64,000 nucleotides of DNA, taken from Pannonibacter sp051860505. Its GTDB lineage: Bacteria > Pseudomonadota > Alphaproteobacteria > Rhizobiales > Stappiaceae. Where the stretch lies: the NCBI RefSeq assembly GCF_051860505.1, contig NZ_JBHYDX010000008.1:1-64000 (forward strand), written 5' to 3'. This document shows, piece after piece, positions 1 to 8,055 of the stretch (positions are counted from its first letter, which is position 1; every line of letters starts with the position of its first letter). Below the pieces are notes generated by a model. The model had not been told where the DNA came from and ran no database searches. It saw only the letters and a list, made by a program, of their open reading frames with translations. The translations under genes were made by a program, and so were the position numbers.

Positions 1-359
1 CGCCCTCAATGCCATGATGGGACAAAAAAGGGACTTCAGCGATCAACCAACTTGACAGCAACCGATACAGTTGCTGGCCAAGCGCAGCGCCGAGCCGGGA
101 CCGGAGAGTCGAGACCTCAATATTTCAATGAGTTAACGCAGGAGAGACCTTGGCTCTCCGGTCCCGGATCTTCGCTTCGCTCGTCCGGGATGACATCCAG
201 ACATTAGTCACTAACCTGCGCCGGCTAGCTCACAACCTGTGCATCGCTTGTGCGCAAGCTGTGGGCCGCCTGTGGACAGCTGCGTGCAAAGACCGGAATT
301 GCCGTTCTACTTCAATCGGCTACGAAGAGCGGTGCTCTGTGGACAATTCCGGGGCCTGT
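1..359. other. Intergenic region with inverted repeats
   Basis: I see no supportable gene here. The stretch holds a perfect 14-base inverted repeat (95-108 against 154-167, CCGGGACCGGAGAG and its complement). A second hairpin overlaps it, TCCCGGA at 163-169 with TCCGGGA at 184-190, in the style of the family C repeats found elsewhere in the window. Two TGTGGACA words (271-278 and 338-345) resemble DnaA-box variants, but there are only two and no origin-associated gene is nearby. Confidence 0.5.
95..190. repeat. Compound inverted repeat (family C-like half element)
   Basis: Arms 95-108 and 154-167 are perfectly complementary over 14 bases with a 45-base loop. The right arm runs into a second palindrome ending at 190. 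The right part (cccggatct...ttcgct...tccggGATGAC) resembles the right end of the family C repeat at 24117-24310, so this looks like a related or partial copy. Confidence 0.5.
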
Positions 360-2609
360 TTAGAGCCCCGGACCGCCAAACTTGTTGCTGCGCGGGAAGC
401 CGGTGGGGGGCAGCCGTCCAGCCTGACCCCGGTCGCCGCGCCAGTCGGCCAGTTCATCCAATGAGCGGGTGTAGCTGCGGCCAGACGTATCGATCCAGGT
501 CAGGCCTGTTGCGCCGGCAAAGACGACCGCATCCGCCACACGCCCATCGCGATAGCGCTGCAGCCGCACACCGCGTCCACGTGACATTTCCGGAACCTGC
601 GCCAACGGGAAGATGACCAGCTTGCGGTTCTGACCGATAACAGCCACCTGATCGCCTTCGACGGGAATGCAGAGCACGGCTTCGTTCGGCGCGGTGACGT
701 TGAGCACCTGTTTGCCCTTGCGTGTGTTGGCAACGACATCCACCTCCGGCACGACAAAGCCGCGTGCTTCATCGCTGATCAGCAGCAGCTTGCGGTCCGG
801 CTTGTGCATGAAGGCTGAAACGATGTCCTGGCCTTCCTCCATGTCGACCATCAGCCGGATCGGCTCGCCATGGCCGCGCCCGCCGGGCAGGTTGGCGGCG
901 GACAGGGTGAAGAACTTGCCGGCGGTGGTCAGCAGCAGGATCTTGTCCGTGGTCTCGCCGGGGAAGGCGATCTTCAGCTTGTCGCCCTGCTTGAAGGTCA
1001 GGGTCGAAAGGTCCTGCTGGTGTCCCTTGAGAGCGCGAATCCAGCCCTTTTCCGAGATGATGACGGTGATCGGTTCCTTCTCGATCATCGCCTGCTGGAT
1101 GTCGCCGAGCGCATGTTCGGGGGCTTCCGCCACATCGGTGCGGCGTTTGCCGAGCGGCGTTTCGGGCCCGTAGGCCTTTGCAATCTCGGCAGTTTCCTTC
1201 GAAAGCCGGGCCCATTGCCGTGCTTCCGAGCCGATCAGGTCCTTGAGGTCGTCGCGTTCGCCGGAGAGTTTTTCGTGTTCCTTGCGGATCTCGAACTCTT
1301 CCAGCTTGCGCAGCGAGCGCAGGCGCATGTTGAGGATCGCCTCGGCCTGCACGTCACTCAGGCTGAACACCCGCATCAACTCGGCCTTCGGCTCATCCTC
1401 CTCGCGGATGATCCGGATCACCTCATCCAGGTTGAGATAGGCAACCAGATAGCCTTCCAGCACCTCGAGCCGGTGCTCGATCTGGGTCAGCCGATGGTTG
1501 GATCGGCGCAGCAGCACCTCGCGGCGATGGTCGAGCCATTCGCGCAGGACCTGCTTCAGCCCCATCACCATGGGCACCTTGCCGAGGGACAAGACGTTCA
1601 TGTTCAAAGGGAATCTGGTTTCAAGCTCGCTCAGCTTGAACAGTGATTCCATCATCAAGGCCGGATCGACATTGCGCGACCGCGGCACCAGGACGACGCG
1701 GACGTCTTCAGCAGACTCATCGCGAATGTCATCGAGCAACGGCAGCTTCTTGGCCGTGAGCAGCTCGGCGATCTTCTCGATCAGGCGCGACTTCTGCACC
1801 TGGTAGGGGATCTCGGTGATCACGACCACCCATTGGCCCCGGCCGAGATCCTCGACGGACCAGCGCGCGCGGACGCGGAAGCTGCCGCGGCCGGTCTCGT
1901 AGGCCTCGAGCAGGCCCTTCGGGTCTTCGACCAGAATGCCACCGGTCGGAAAGTCCGGCCCCTTGAGATAGGCAAGCAGATCCCGGGTGTCGGCGTCCGG
2001 ATGCTTGATCAGGTGCTGGGCGGCAAGGCACAGCTCATGCGCATTGTGCGGCGGGATCGAGGTCGCCATGCCGACGGCAATGCCGGAGGAGCCGTTGGCG
2101 AGGAGATTCGGGAACCCGCCCGGCAGGACGATCGGTTCACGTTCCTCGCCGTCGTAAGTCTCTCGAAAATCGACGGAATCCTCGTCGAGCCCATCGAGCA
2201 GACGCTTGGCCGTGTCGGTCAGGCGGGCTTCGGTGTAGCGCATCGCGGCGGCGTTATCGCCGTCGATATTGCCGAAGTTGCCCTGGCCGTCGACCAGCGG
2301 ATAGCGCTGCGCAAAGTCCTGCGCGAGGCGCACGAGGGCGTCATAGACGGCCTGGTCGCCATGCGGATGGTACTTACCGATTACGTCACCGACGACACGG
2401 GCGCACTTCTTGAACCCCGCGCCCGGATCCAGCTTGAGCAGCCGCATGGCGTAAAGCAACCGGCGATGCACCGGCTTCAGACCATCGCGCACATCGGGCA
2501 GGGCCCGGTGCATGATGGTCGAGAGAGCGTAGGCGAGGTAGCGTTCCTCGAGTGCGTCGCGCAGGTTGACGCCTTCGATGCCGCTCGGCGGAGTGAGGTC
2601 TTTTCCCAT
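360..2609 (-). CDS. parC: DNA topoisomerase IV subunit A
   Basis: Catalytic A subunit of topoisomerase IV, which decatenates daughter chromosomes together with ParE (not in this window). The 749-residue product has the type II topoisomerase breakage-reunion domain over about residues 20-490, with the DNA-linking tyrosine at 125 in AAMRYTEAR and the conserved HPHGD at 81-85, followed by a C-terminal beta-propeller-like region. The position equivalent to E. coli ParC Ser80 is Gln86, and the Glu84 equivalent is Asp90. The length is usual for alphaproteobacterial ParC. It lies 91 bases after recO in the same direction and may be read from its own promoter. No clear terminator is visible after its stop. 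Confidence 0.97.
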   Translation of the reverse strand: MGKDLTPPSGIEGVNLRDALEERYLAYALSTIMHRALPDVRDGLKPVHRRLLYAMRLLKLDPGAGFKKCARVVGDVIGKYHPHGDQAVYDALVRLAQDFAQRYPLVDGQGNFGNIDGDNAAAMRYTEARLTDTAKRLLDGLDEDSVDFRETYDGEEREPIVLPGGFPNLLANGSSGIAVGMATSIPPHNAHELCLAAQHLIKHPDADTRDLLAYLKGPDFPTGGILVEDPKGLLEAYETGRGSFRVRARWSVEDLGRGQWVVVITEIPYQVQKSRLIEKIAELLTAKKLPLLDDIRDESAEDVRVVLVPRSRNVDPALMMESLFKLSELETRFPLNMNVLSLGKVPMVMGLKQVLREWLDHRREVLLRRSNHRLTQIEHRLEVLEGYLVAYLNLDEVIRIIREEDEPKAELMRVFSLSDVQAEAILNMRLRSLRKLEEFEIRKEHEKLSGERDDLKDLIGSEARQWARLSKETAEIAKAYGPETPLGKRRTDVAEAPEHALGDIQQAMIEKEPITVIISEKGWIRALKGHQQDLSTLTFKQGDKLKIAFPGETTDKILLLTTAGKFFTLSAANLPGGRGHGEPIRLMVDMEEGQDIVSAFMHKPDRKLLLISDEARGFVVPEVDVVANTRKGKQVLNVTAPNEAVLCIPVEGDQVAVIGQNRKLVIFPLAQVPEMSRGRGVRLQRYRDGRVADAVVFAGATGLTWIDTSGRSYTRSLDELADWRGDRGQAGRLPPTGFPRSNKFGGPGL

Positions 2610-2700
2610 GCTGCATGCTTAGCCCGAAGGGGCGGGGGAGACAATTTGCGAGGCAGTGAAATGGCGCAGATTTCGGCGGTTTTTCCCCGCTTTTAGCGTG

Positions 2701-3480
2701 TCAGCCGAGGGGATCGGGCAGGCCGGCGAGGCCAGCCGCTGTGAAGGCTTTCTCCAGCGCCGATGTCAGTCCCTCGCGTGTCTGCGCAAGGGAGACGCCA
2801 CGCGGAGAAAACACGTCCCTTTCGAGAAAAAACCGGGTCAACGTCAGACCATTTGCGACATCGCGGAAGTTGATTTCCGAGCCGGGCTGACGTTCGCCGG
2901 AAACCAGGAAGGAGGGCAGGGGCAGGAGCCTCTCGCGGTAGGGAGCCCCCGCGTCCCGGGACACGGCCCGGCCGGACTTCGGCGACACATAGGCAAGATC
3001 CCAGCTTTGCCCGGTCGAGGCACAGCGGGAGAGGTCGAGGCCGAAGCCAAGTTCGGCGAGGAGTTCAAGTTCGAAGCGGACGATCAGCGGCCCGACGATC
3101 AGCGGCTCGCCGAGATGGTCGAGGACGAGGGTCAGCGCTTCGTGGACGCCTGGGTGAGCAGCCCGCTCGGGCATCAGCCGGGCGAGGGCCGTGAGGTGTT
3201 GCAGGCCGTAGAGGCCGAGCGGATCGGTCAGGAGCAGGCCCGCGCGGAGCGACAGGGGTTCGACGGCAAAGCTGCCGAGCTGATCTGCAAGACGGGCGCG
3301 CCAGGTGACCTGCAAGGAATTGCCCGGCTGCAGCAGCGGGGCAAGGCGGCGGGAGCGGCCGCCGCGCACAAGACCGAGATGACGGCCATGCTGGCGTGTC
3401 ATCACTTCGATCACCGCGCTGGTCTCCCCCTGCGCCCGGCTCGACAGGAGCACGCCTTCGTCCGTCCACTCCAGTCCCAC
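2701..3480 (-). CDS. recO: DNA repair protein RecO
   Basis: Recombination mediator that helps RecR load RecA on SSB-coated single strands in RecFOR gap repair. The 259 residues begin with the typical OB-fold start (MGLEWTDEGVLLSSRAQGE), and the helical C-terminal domain follows. The cysteine pairs that form a zinc site in many RecO proteins are not present; I see one cysteine in the corresponding stretch (around LSRCAST). The gene begins 33 bases after the era stop, within the lepB-rnc-era-recO transcription unit that is conserved in alphaproteobacteria. Confidence 0.94.
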   Translation of the reverse strand: MGLEWTDEGVLLSSRAQGETSAVIEVMTRQHGRHLGLVRGGRSRRLAPLLQPGNSLQVTWRARLADQLGSFAVEPLSLRAGLLLTDPLGLYGLQHLTALARLMPERAAHPGVHEALTLVLDHLGEPLIVGPLIVRFELELLAELGFGLDLSRCASTGQSWDLAYVSPKSGRAVSRDAGAPYRERLLPLPSFLVSGERQPGSEINFRDVANGLTLTRFFLERDVFSPRGVSLAQTREGLTSALEKAFTAAGLAGLPDPLG

Positions 3481-3513
3481 GTGACCTCCCGGGAAAGTCA
3501 GGTCCCCCGACGA

Positions 3514-4473
3514 TCAGCGGGGAAACTCGAGGCCCATTTCGCGGTAGCGCTCCGGATCATCGGACCAGTTCTCGCGCACCTTAACGAAGAGGAACAAATG
3601 CACCGGCCGTTCGACGATCTCGGCCAGTTCCGTGCGTGCGGCCTGGGAGATGACCTTGATGGTCTGGCCCTTCTTGCCCAGCACAATGGCTTTCTGGCTG
3701 TCGCGCTCGACATAGATCGTCTGTTCAAGACGGACAGAGCCGTCCTTGCGCTCTTCCCATCGCTCGGTCTCGACGGTCGAGACATAGGGAATTTCTTCGT
3801 GCAGGCGCTCGAACAGCTTTTCGCGTGTGATCTCGGCGGCAAGCATGCGCATGGGCGCATCGGACACCTGGTCTTCCGGATAAAGCCAGGGACCGGGCCG
3901 CACCTTCTCGGCGAAATAGGTCAGGATATCCTGGACACCGTCGCCGCTGAGGGCCGAGACCATGAAAGTCTTCTCGAAAGCGACTTTCTCGTTTGCCGTC
4001 ACGGCCAGTTTCAGCAGTTTCTCGCGGTTGGCGACATCGGTCTTGTTGAGGATCAGAACCTTCGTCCCGCGTTCGCCAGCGAGCCGGTCGAGGATCGTCT
4101 CGACCTCTTCGGTCAGGCCTTTGCGGGCGTCTATGAGCAGGGCGGTGACATCCGCATCGCGCGAACCGCCCCAGGCCGTGTCGACCATGGCCCGGTCAAG
4201 CCGGCGCTTGGGCTTGAAGATGCCCGGCGTGTCGACAAAGATCACCTGCGCGTCGCCATGCATGGCGATGCCGCGCACGAGCGCCCGGGTGGTCTGCACC
4301 TTGTGCGTGACGATGGACACCTTGGTGCCGACGAGCTGGTTGATCAGTGTGGACTTGCCGGCATTCGGAGCGCCGATCAGCGCAACGAAACCCGCGCGCG
4401 TGGTGGGCGCCGTAGCGGGAGCCAGTGTGTCCGCGCCCGTTTGGGCCGTCTCGTCATTCTCGATGTCGTTCAA
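3514..4473 (-). CDS. era: GTPase Era
   Basis: Essential GTPase that binds the 3' end of 16S rRNA and helps 30S assembly. Visible motifs are the P-loop GAPNAGKS at 34-41, DTPG at 81-84 and NKTD at 143-146. A C-terminal KH domain follows, with the GKKG loop in VLGKKGQTIK. At 319 residues it is slightly longer than E. coli Era because of about 25 acidic, low-complexity residues ahead of the G domain. These may be a real extension, or the true start may lie a little downstream. It sits between rnc and recO on the same strand. Confidence 0.96.
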   Translation of the reverse strand: MNDIENDETAQTGADTLAPATAPTTRAGFVALIGAPNAGKSTLINQLVGTKVSIVTHKVQTTRALVRGIAMHGDAQVIFVDTPGIFKPKRRLDRAMVDTAWGGSRDADVTALLIDARKGLTEEVETILDRLAGERGTKVLILNKTDVANREKLLKLAVTANEKVAFEKTFMVSALSGDGVQDILTYFAEKVRPGPWLYPEDQVSDAPMRMLAAEITREKLFERLHEEIPYVSTVETERWEERKDGSVRLEQTIYVERDSQKAIVLGKKGQTIKVISQAARTELAEIVERPVHLFLFVKVRENWSDDPERYREMGLEFPR

Positions 4474-4604
4474 TACGTTGGTCCTGTTTCTGGACGTTGG
4501 AATACACTTGCACCTGAAGGCACCGTCCCCGCGTCAGGGGGGCGGATCCAGGGTCGCACGCGCGGAGACTGTCTTATCTTCAGGCAGCGGGCTGCCTAGC
4601 GGCG

Positions 4605-5312
4605 TCACTCGCTCCAGACGCCTTCCCGGCGCAGCATGGCTTCGGCGGCGGCCTGTTCGGCAATCCGCTTGGAACTGCCACTGCCCTCCGCAGGCGCGTG
4701 CCGTTCGACATGGACCGCAACGATGAACACCGGCGCGTGGTCCGGTCCACTGCGATCCACCACATCATAGGTGGGCGCGGGCAGGCTGCGCGCCTGGGCC
4801 CATTCCTGCAATGTGGTCTTGGCATCACGCAACGGACCGGAGAAGGTCAGCATACGCGGTTCCCACTGCCGGCGCACGAAATCTTCTGCAGTTGCCATGC
4901 CGGCGTCGAGATAGATCGCGGCAATCACGGCTTCACAGATATCAGCAAGAAGCGCGGTCTTCTGCCGTCCGCCGGTCTGCGCCTCGCTCTGGCTGATGCG
5001 CATGGCATCGCCGAGCTTGAGGTCCTGGGCGATCTCGGCGCAGGTCTCGCGCTTGACCATATGGTTGAGCCGGCGCGCCAGTTCGCCTTCGTCAGCACGC
5101 GGAAAGTTCCGGTGCAGCATGGTGGCGACTGCAAGACCCAGAACCCGGTCACCGAGAAACTCCAGCCGCTGGTAGCTGCCGCCGGTTTGCGGGTTGTTCA
5201 GGGCACTGGCATGGGTCAGTGCCTGCTCCAGCAGCGAGCGGTCGGTGAAACGGTGGCTGATCCGGTCTTCGACACGGGACAGCGGATCGGTTGTGGTCAG
5301 GCGTGTGCTCAT
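4605..5312 (-). CDS. rnc: Ribonuclease III
   Basis: Double-strand-specific endoribonuclease for rRNA and mRNA processing. The RNase III signature is at residues 49-59 (RLEFLGDRVLG), with Glu51 and Asp55 in the metal site and a second acidic cluster later in the nuclease domain (ADICEAVIAAIY). A double-stranded RNA-binding domain occupies about residues 160-232. The product has 235 residues, normal for the family. Its start lies 12 bases after the lepB stop, so the two are almost certainly cotranscribed; lepB-rnc-era is a classic linkage. Confidence 0.96.
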   Translation of the reverse strand: MSTRLTTTDPLSRVEDRISHRFTDRSLLEQALTHASALNNPQTGGSYQRLEFLGDRVLGLAVATMLHRNFPRADEGELARRLNHMVKRETCAEIAQDLKLGDAMRISQSEAQTGGRQKTALLADICEAVIAAIYLDAGMATAEDFVRRQWEPRMLTFSGPLRDAKTTLQEWAQARSLPAPTYDVVDRSGPDHAPVFIVAVHVERHAPAEGSGSSKRIAEQAAAEAMLRREGVWSE

Positions 5313-5324
5313 CAGCTTTGCCGG

Positions 5325-6089
5325 TTAGAGCGAATTGAACATGCGATCCCAACGCACGGTCCAGGGCCACTGCCAGAACATCCAGGCCGGCTGACCGTCG
5401 GAAACGGAGAAGAAGATCACTTCAGCCCGGCCGACGAGGTTCTCATAGGGAACGTAGCCGACACTCGACTCGACACGGCTGTCGGAGGAGTTGTCGCGGT
5501 TATCACCCATCATGAAGTAATGGTCGGCAGGGACTTTGTAGACCTTGGTGTTGTCACCAAAGCCACGCGGATTGAGGTCGAGAGTGTCGTAGCTGACGCC
5601 ATTCGGCAGGGTTTCACGGAAGCGGGCGATCGGTTGGCTCACACCGAACGCGTCTTTCTCGACGAAATCAGAAATCCGCTCGCGCTTCACCGCTGTGCCG
5701 TTGATGTGGAGGGCGCCGTCAATCATCTGGATCTCGTCGCCTGGCATTCCGATCACGCGCTTGATGTAGTCGGTTGAATTGTCGCTCGGCAGCTTGAAGA
5801 CCACGACATCGCCGCGTTCGGGTTCAGCGCCCCAGATCCGGCCGGAGAAGGGGGCAAGTCCAAACGGGAAGGAGTAGCGCGAATAGCCGTAGCTGTATTT
5901 GGAGACGAAGAGATAATCGCCGATCAGCAGGGTGTTCATCATCGACCCGGAGGGGATGTTGAACGGCTGGAACAGGAGCGTGCGCACCACCAGCGCCAGC
6001 AGCAGCGCCTGAACAATCACCTTGACGGTCTCGCCGAGACCGCCGTCCTTGGCCTTCTTGTTATCGGTCACGCTCATCGGATCCTTCAT
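5325..6089 (-). CDS. lepB: Signal peptidase I
   Basis: Inner-membrane serine protease that removes signal peptides from exported proteins. One N-terminal membrane segment (about residues 22-40) precedes the SGSM motif, giving catalytic Ser49. The general base is Lys110 in DYIKRVIGMPGD, and the box E region GDNRDNSSDSR is present near the C-terminus. The product has 254 residues. An in-frame ATG at codon 5 (6077) is an alternative start. It leads the lepB-rnc-era-recO unit. Its usual upstream partner acpS is here displaced by nearly 900 bases carrying a nuclease gene and repeats. Confidence 0.96.
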   Translation of the reverse strand: MKDPMSVTDNKKAKDGGLGETVKVIVQALLLALVVRTLLFQPFNIPSGSMMNTLLIGDYLFVSKYSYGYSRYSFPFGLAPFSGRIWGAEPERGDVVVFKLPSDNSTDYIKRVIGMPGDEIQMIDGALHINGTAVKRERISDFVEKDAFGVSQPIARFRETLPNGVSYDTLDLNPRGFGDNTKVYKVPADHYFMMGDNRDNSSDSRVESSVGYVPYENLVGRAEVIFFSVSDGQPAWMFWQWPWTVRWDRMFNSL

Positions 6090-6254
6090 CCTTCACCACC
6101 GCCGCTGCAGGCGAAATCTGGCGACTTGTACCGGTTCGGGGCAGCACTGGCAACGGACGAGAGGATTACAGCTTGGCAATGTGGGTGGGGGGCATAGCAG
6201 GACGGTGGCAATGGAGGGAGATTGTGGCGGACACTGATCAAGCGATATGTCTCC

Positions 6255-6284
6255 GCGCCGTCCCGGCCTTGTGCCGGCACCTGT
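6255..6284 (+). repeat. Family A palindromic repeat, copy A1
   Basis: A 30-base unit containing GTCCCGGC, a 5-base loop (CTTGT) and GCCGGCAC, a near-perfect stem. It is followed directly by AAGGGAG, a Shine-Dalgarno-like word that sits 8 bases before the probable start of the GIY-YIG gene. Its inverted partner is A2 at 6643-6672. Confidence 0.85.
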
Positions 6285-6299
6285 AAGGGAGCCAAAGTC

Positions 6300-6587
6300 C
6301 TGAGCCACTTCGTCTACATTCTCGCCAACCGACCCTTTGGAGCGATCTACATCGGGTCAGCGCGCGATCTCAGAGCAAGACTGGAGCAGCACCGGGCTGG
6401 TTCGATTGGTGCGCATACATTGAAATACAATATCAAGACACTTGTGTACTTCGAGCAGCATGAAACGGTCCTGGATGCCGTCCACCGGGAGAAACGACTG
6501 AAACGTTGGCCGCGCGGCTGGAAAGACAATCTGATCAGTGCGGCCAATTCGGGCTGGTGGGACATTTCAGACCAGATCCCGTTCTGA
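6300..6587 (+). CDS. GIY-YIG domain nuclease (small, COG2827-like)
   Basis: A 95-residue single-domain protein of the small GIY-YIG endonuclease group. Domain landmarks are Tyr6 (VYI), Tyr17 and Gly19 (YIG), Arg25 (DLRARLEQH) and the metal-binding Glu64 (HREKRLKRW), so the active site looks intact. The cellular role of this group is not known to me; the fold cuts DNA in homing enzymes, UvrC and some mobile elements. Homology begins at codon 6300, which is CTG with AAGGGAG 8 bases upstream. The only other in-frame start is TTG at 6222, which would translate through repeat A1. The gene opposes its neighbours, splits acpS from lepB, and lies between inverted repeats A1 and A2. Confidence 0.85.
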   Translation: MSHFVYILANRPFGAIYIGSARDLRARLEQHRAGSIGAHTLKYNIKTLVYFEQHETVLDAVHREKRLKRWPRGWKDNLISAANSGWWDISDQIPF

Positions 6588-6642
6588 CGGCCATTCTCGC
6601 ATCTGTTGTGATAGCGCAAGAACATCGGCCTCACCGCCCATG

Positions 6643-6672
6643 ACAGGTCCCGGCACAAGGCCGGGACAGCTC
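6643..6672 (-). repeat. Family A palindromic repeat, copy A2
   Basis: Inverted copy of A1, reading ACAGGTCCCGGCAC then AAGGCCGGGAC on the plus strand. It lies 55 bases past the GIY-YIG stop. Together A1 and A2 bracket the whole nuclease gene. Both carry T at the variable loop position when read in the same orientation. Confidence 0.85.
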
Positions 6673-6776
6673 GGAGGGGATCTATTTGTAGCGACTTTGC
6701 AAAGGCAGCATTTGCCCCAAGCGCGCGGATGCAGGATCCAAAAGGGGCGCTGCTCTTTCTCTCGTCATCACCATAC

Positions 6777-6806
6777 GCGCCGTCCCGGCCTTGGGCCGGG
6801 ACCTGT
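6777..6806 (+). repeat. Family A palindromic repeat, copy A3
   Basis: GCGCCGTCCCGGCC followed by TTGGGCCGGGACCTGT. It has a perfect 8-base stem GTCCCGGC/GCCGGGAC. Like A1 it is followed by AAGGGA, so A1 and A3 share an extended right flank. Confidence 0.85.
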
Positions 6807-6883
6807 AAGGGACACTTCGCAATGGTGATTGATCAAGGCAGGGGCGGCGGGCAGGATCTGGAATTCAGGGCTCGGCCCACATG

Positions 6884-6913
6884 ACAGGTCCCGGCACAAG
6901 GCCGGGACGGCGC
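6884..6913 (-). repeat. Family A palindromic repeat, copy A4
   Basis: Inverted partner of A3, 77 bases away. It is identical to A2 over the 29 bases from CATGACAGG through CCGGGAC, including the CATG that precedes the unit. Confidence 0.85.
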
Positions 6914-6956
6914 GGGGGATGGTTGTGTAGCAATTTAGTGAAACAGCGCTCAATCC

Positions 6957-7406
6957 TCACGCCTCGCTCGGATCGTCCTTGAGTGGCGGCGTCGGTGGTT
7001 CGGGCCAATCGGCCGGCCAGGCGGAGATGACGACAAAGGCCTGGGCCAGCGGATAGTCATCGGTGATGGTGAGATCAATGCGGGGCCGGAAGCCCTCTGG
7101 CGTCAAGGCGGTGAGGCGGTCGGCGGCGCTGCCGGTCAGTTGCAGCGTGGGACGGCCGGAGGGCAGGTTGACGACGCCCATCTCGCGCCAGGCAACGCCC
7201 ATTCGGATGCCGGTCCCGAGCGCCTTGGAACAGGCTTCTTTGGCGGCAAAGCGCTTGGCATAGGAGGCGGCGCGCTCGGCCCGGCGATCCGATTTTGCCC
7301 GCTCGATGTCGGTGAAGACCCGGGCGGCAAAGCGCTCGCCGAACCTTTCAAGCGTCTGCTCGATCCGGCGGATGTCACACAGGTCGCTGCCGATGCCGAG
7401 GATCAT
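6957..7406 (-). CDS. acpS: Holo-[acyl-carrier-protein] synthase
   Basis: Transfers 4'-phosphopantetheine from CoA to the acyl carrier protein, activating fatty-acid synthesis. The start at 7406 gives the family start MILGIGSDLCDIRRIE, with Asp8 as a metal ligand, and the second signature FAAKEACSKALGTG carries the metal-binding Glu. The reading frame is open further upstream, but the conserved N-terminus begins here. The product has 149 residues, a little longer than the usual ~125 because of a proline-rich tail. It follows the DUF2062 gene by 22 bases. In many alphaproteobacteria lepB comes next; here a repeat-flanked nuclease gene intervenes. Confidence 0.94.
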   Translation of the reverse strand: MILGIGSDLCDIRRIEQTLERFGERFAARVFTDIERAKSDRRAERAASYAKRFAAKEACSKALGTGIRMGVAWREMGVVNLPSGRPTLQLTGSAADRLTALTPEGFRPRIDLTITDDYPLAQAFVVISAWPADWPEPPTPPLKDDPSEA

Positions 7407-7428
7407 CCGGTCTGACCTTTCTTTCTCG

Positions 7429-8022
7429 TCACTCAGCAGGACGCGACTGCGCCGAGCGGGCCACTTCCGCCATCTGCCGGGCGGCAATCCGGCGTTGCTT
7501 GCGTTCCTGGTACGCCTTCACGCTGAAATAGACTGGAAAGTAACATAGAAGACCGCAGGTCAGCCCGAGCGGCAGGCCGCCAATGATCATCGGCTTGAGA
7601 AGAGGCCATAGGGCATCCAGCGAGTGGGTTAAAAGGTCGGCATGCATCAGGCCATGGGTTGCATCAGCCGAAGTGTCCAGGGTTCCTGTCCCGAGGATCA
7701 CATGGCCGAGCTTGTAGGTGATGGCCCAGATGAAGGGAAAAGTCAGGGGATTGCCGACCACCGTGCCAAGCGCCGAGGCGAGCATATTGCCCCGGACGAT
7801 CATGGCCACGGCTGCGGCCAGCAGGAAGTGAAAGCCCATGAAAGGAGTGAACGAGGCGAAGGCGCCACAGGAGAAGCCGAGCGCCACCGCATGCGGCGAG
7901 GCCGTCAGGCGCAGCACACGCTTGCCATAGTAGCGGAACGACCGCATCCAGCTGGCTCGCGGCCACACGGCGACGCGCAGTTTCTCGTATCGGCTCGGCG
8001 GTGTGCGGCGCTGAAACAGCAT
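7429..8022 (-). CDS. DUF2062 domain-containing membrane protein
   Basis: A 197-residue predicted inner-membrane protein matching the DUF2062 family (FTPFMGFHFLLAAAVAMIVRGN and GNPLTFPFIW style segments, Gly/Pro-rich membrane helices). I count three hydrophobic stretches: about residues 45-75, 88-110 and 150-175. The C-terminus is basic and probably cytoplasmic. No reaction is known for the family. It lies between pyrE and acpS, 33 bases after pyrE, in a run of same-strand genes that includes rpoZ and rsh, so it is probably cotranscribed with them. Confidence 0.85.
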   Translation of the reverse strand: MLFQRRTPPSRYEKLRVAVWPRASWMRSFRYYGKRVLRLTASPHAVALGFSCGAFASFTPFMGFHFLLAAAVAMIVRGNMLASALGTVVGNPLTFPFIWAITYKLGHVILGTGTLDTSADATHGLMHADLLTHSLDALWPLLKPMIIGGLPLGLTCGLLCYFPVYFSVKAYQERKQRRIAARQMAEVARSAQSRPAE

Positions 8023-8055
8023 GGGGCGCGCAGGTCTCCTCGTTCGTCTCCGGCC

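Larger units (their letters stand above)
6588..6956. other. Repeat-filled spacer between GIY-YIG gene and acpS
   Basis: No gene. The stretch contains the closing repeat A2 (6643-6672) and a second inverted doublet, A3 (6777-6806) and A4 (6884-6913). The 77-base interval between A3 and A4 has no coding potential I can support. Confidence 0.7.

Noticed and set aside
271..345. Replication origin suggested by TGTGGACA words
   Set aside because: Only two near-matches to DnaA boxes, no AT-rich unwinding region and no origin-linked genes such as dnaA, hemE or parAB nearby.
2656..4599. Long plus-strand open frame of 647 codons over recO and era
   Set aside because: It is antisense to well-recognised genes, has no family features, and long antisense frames are expected in GC-rich DNA. 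The same reasoning removes long frames at 14410-16239, 24989-27166 and most of 32424-35438.
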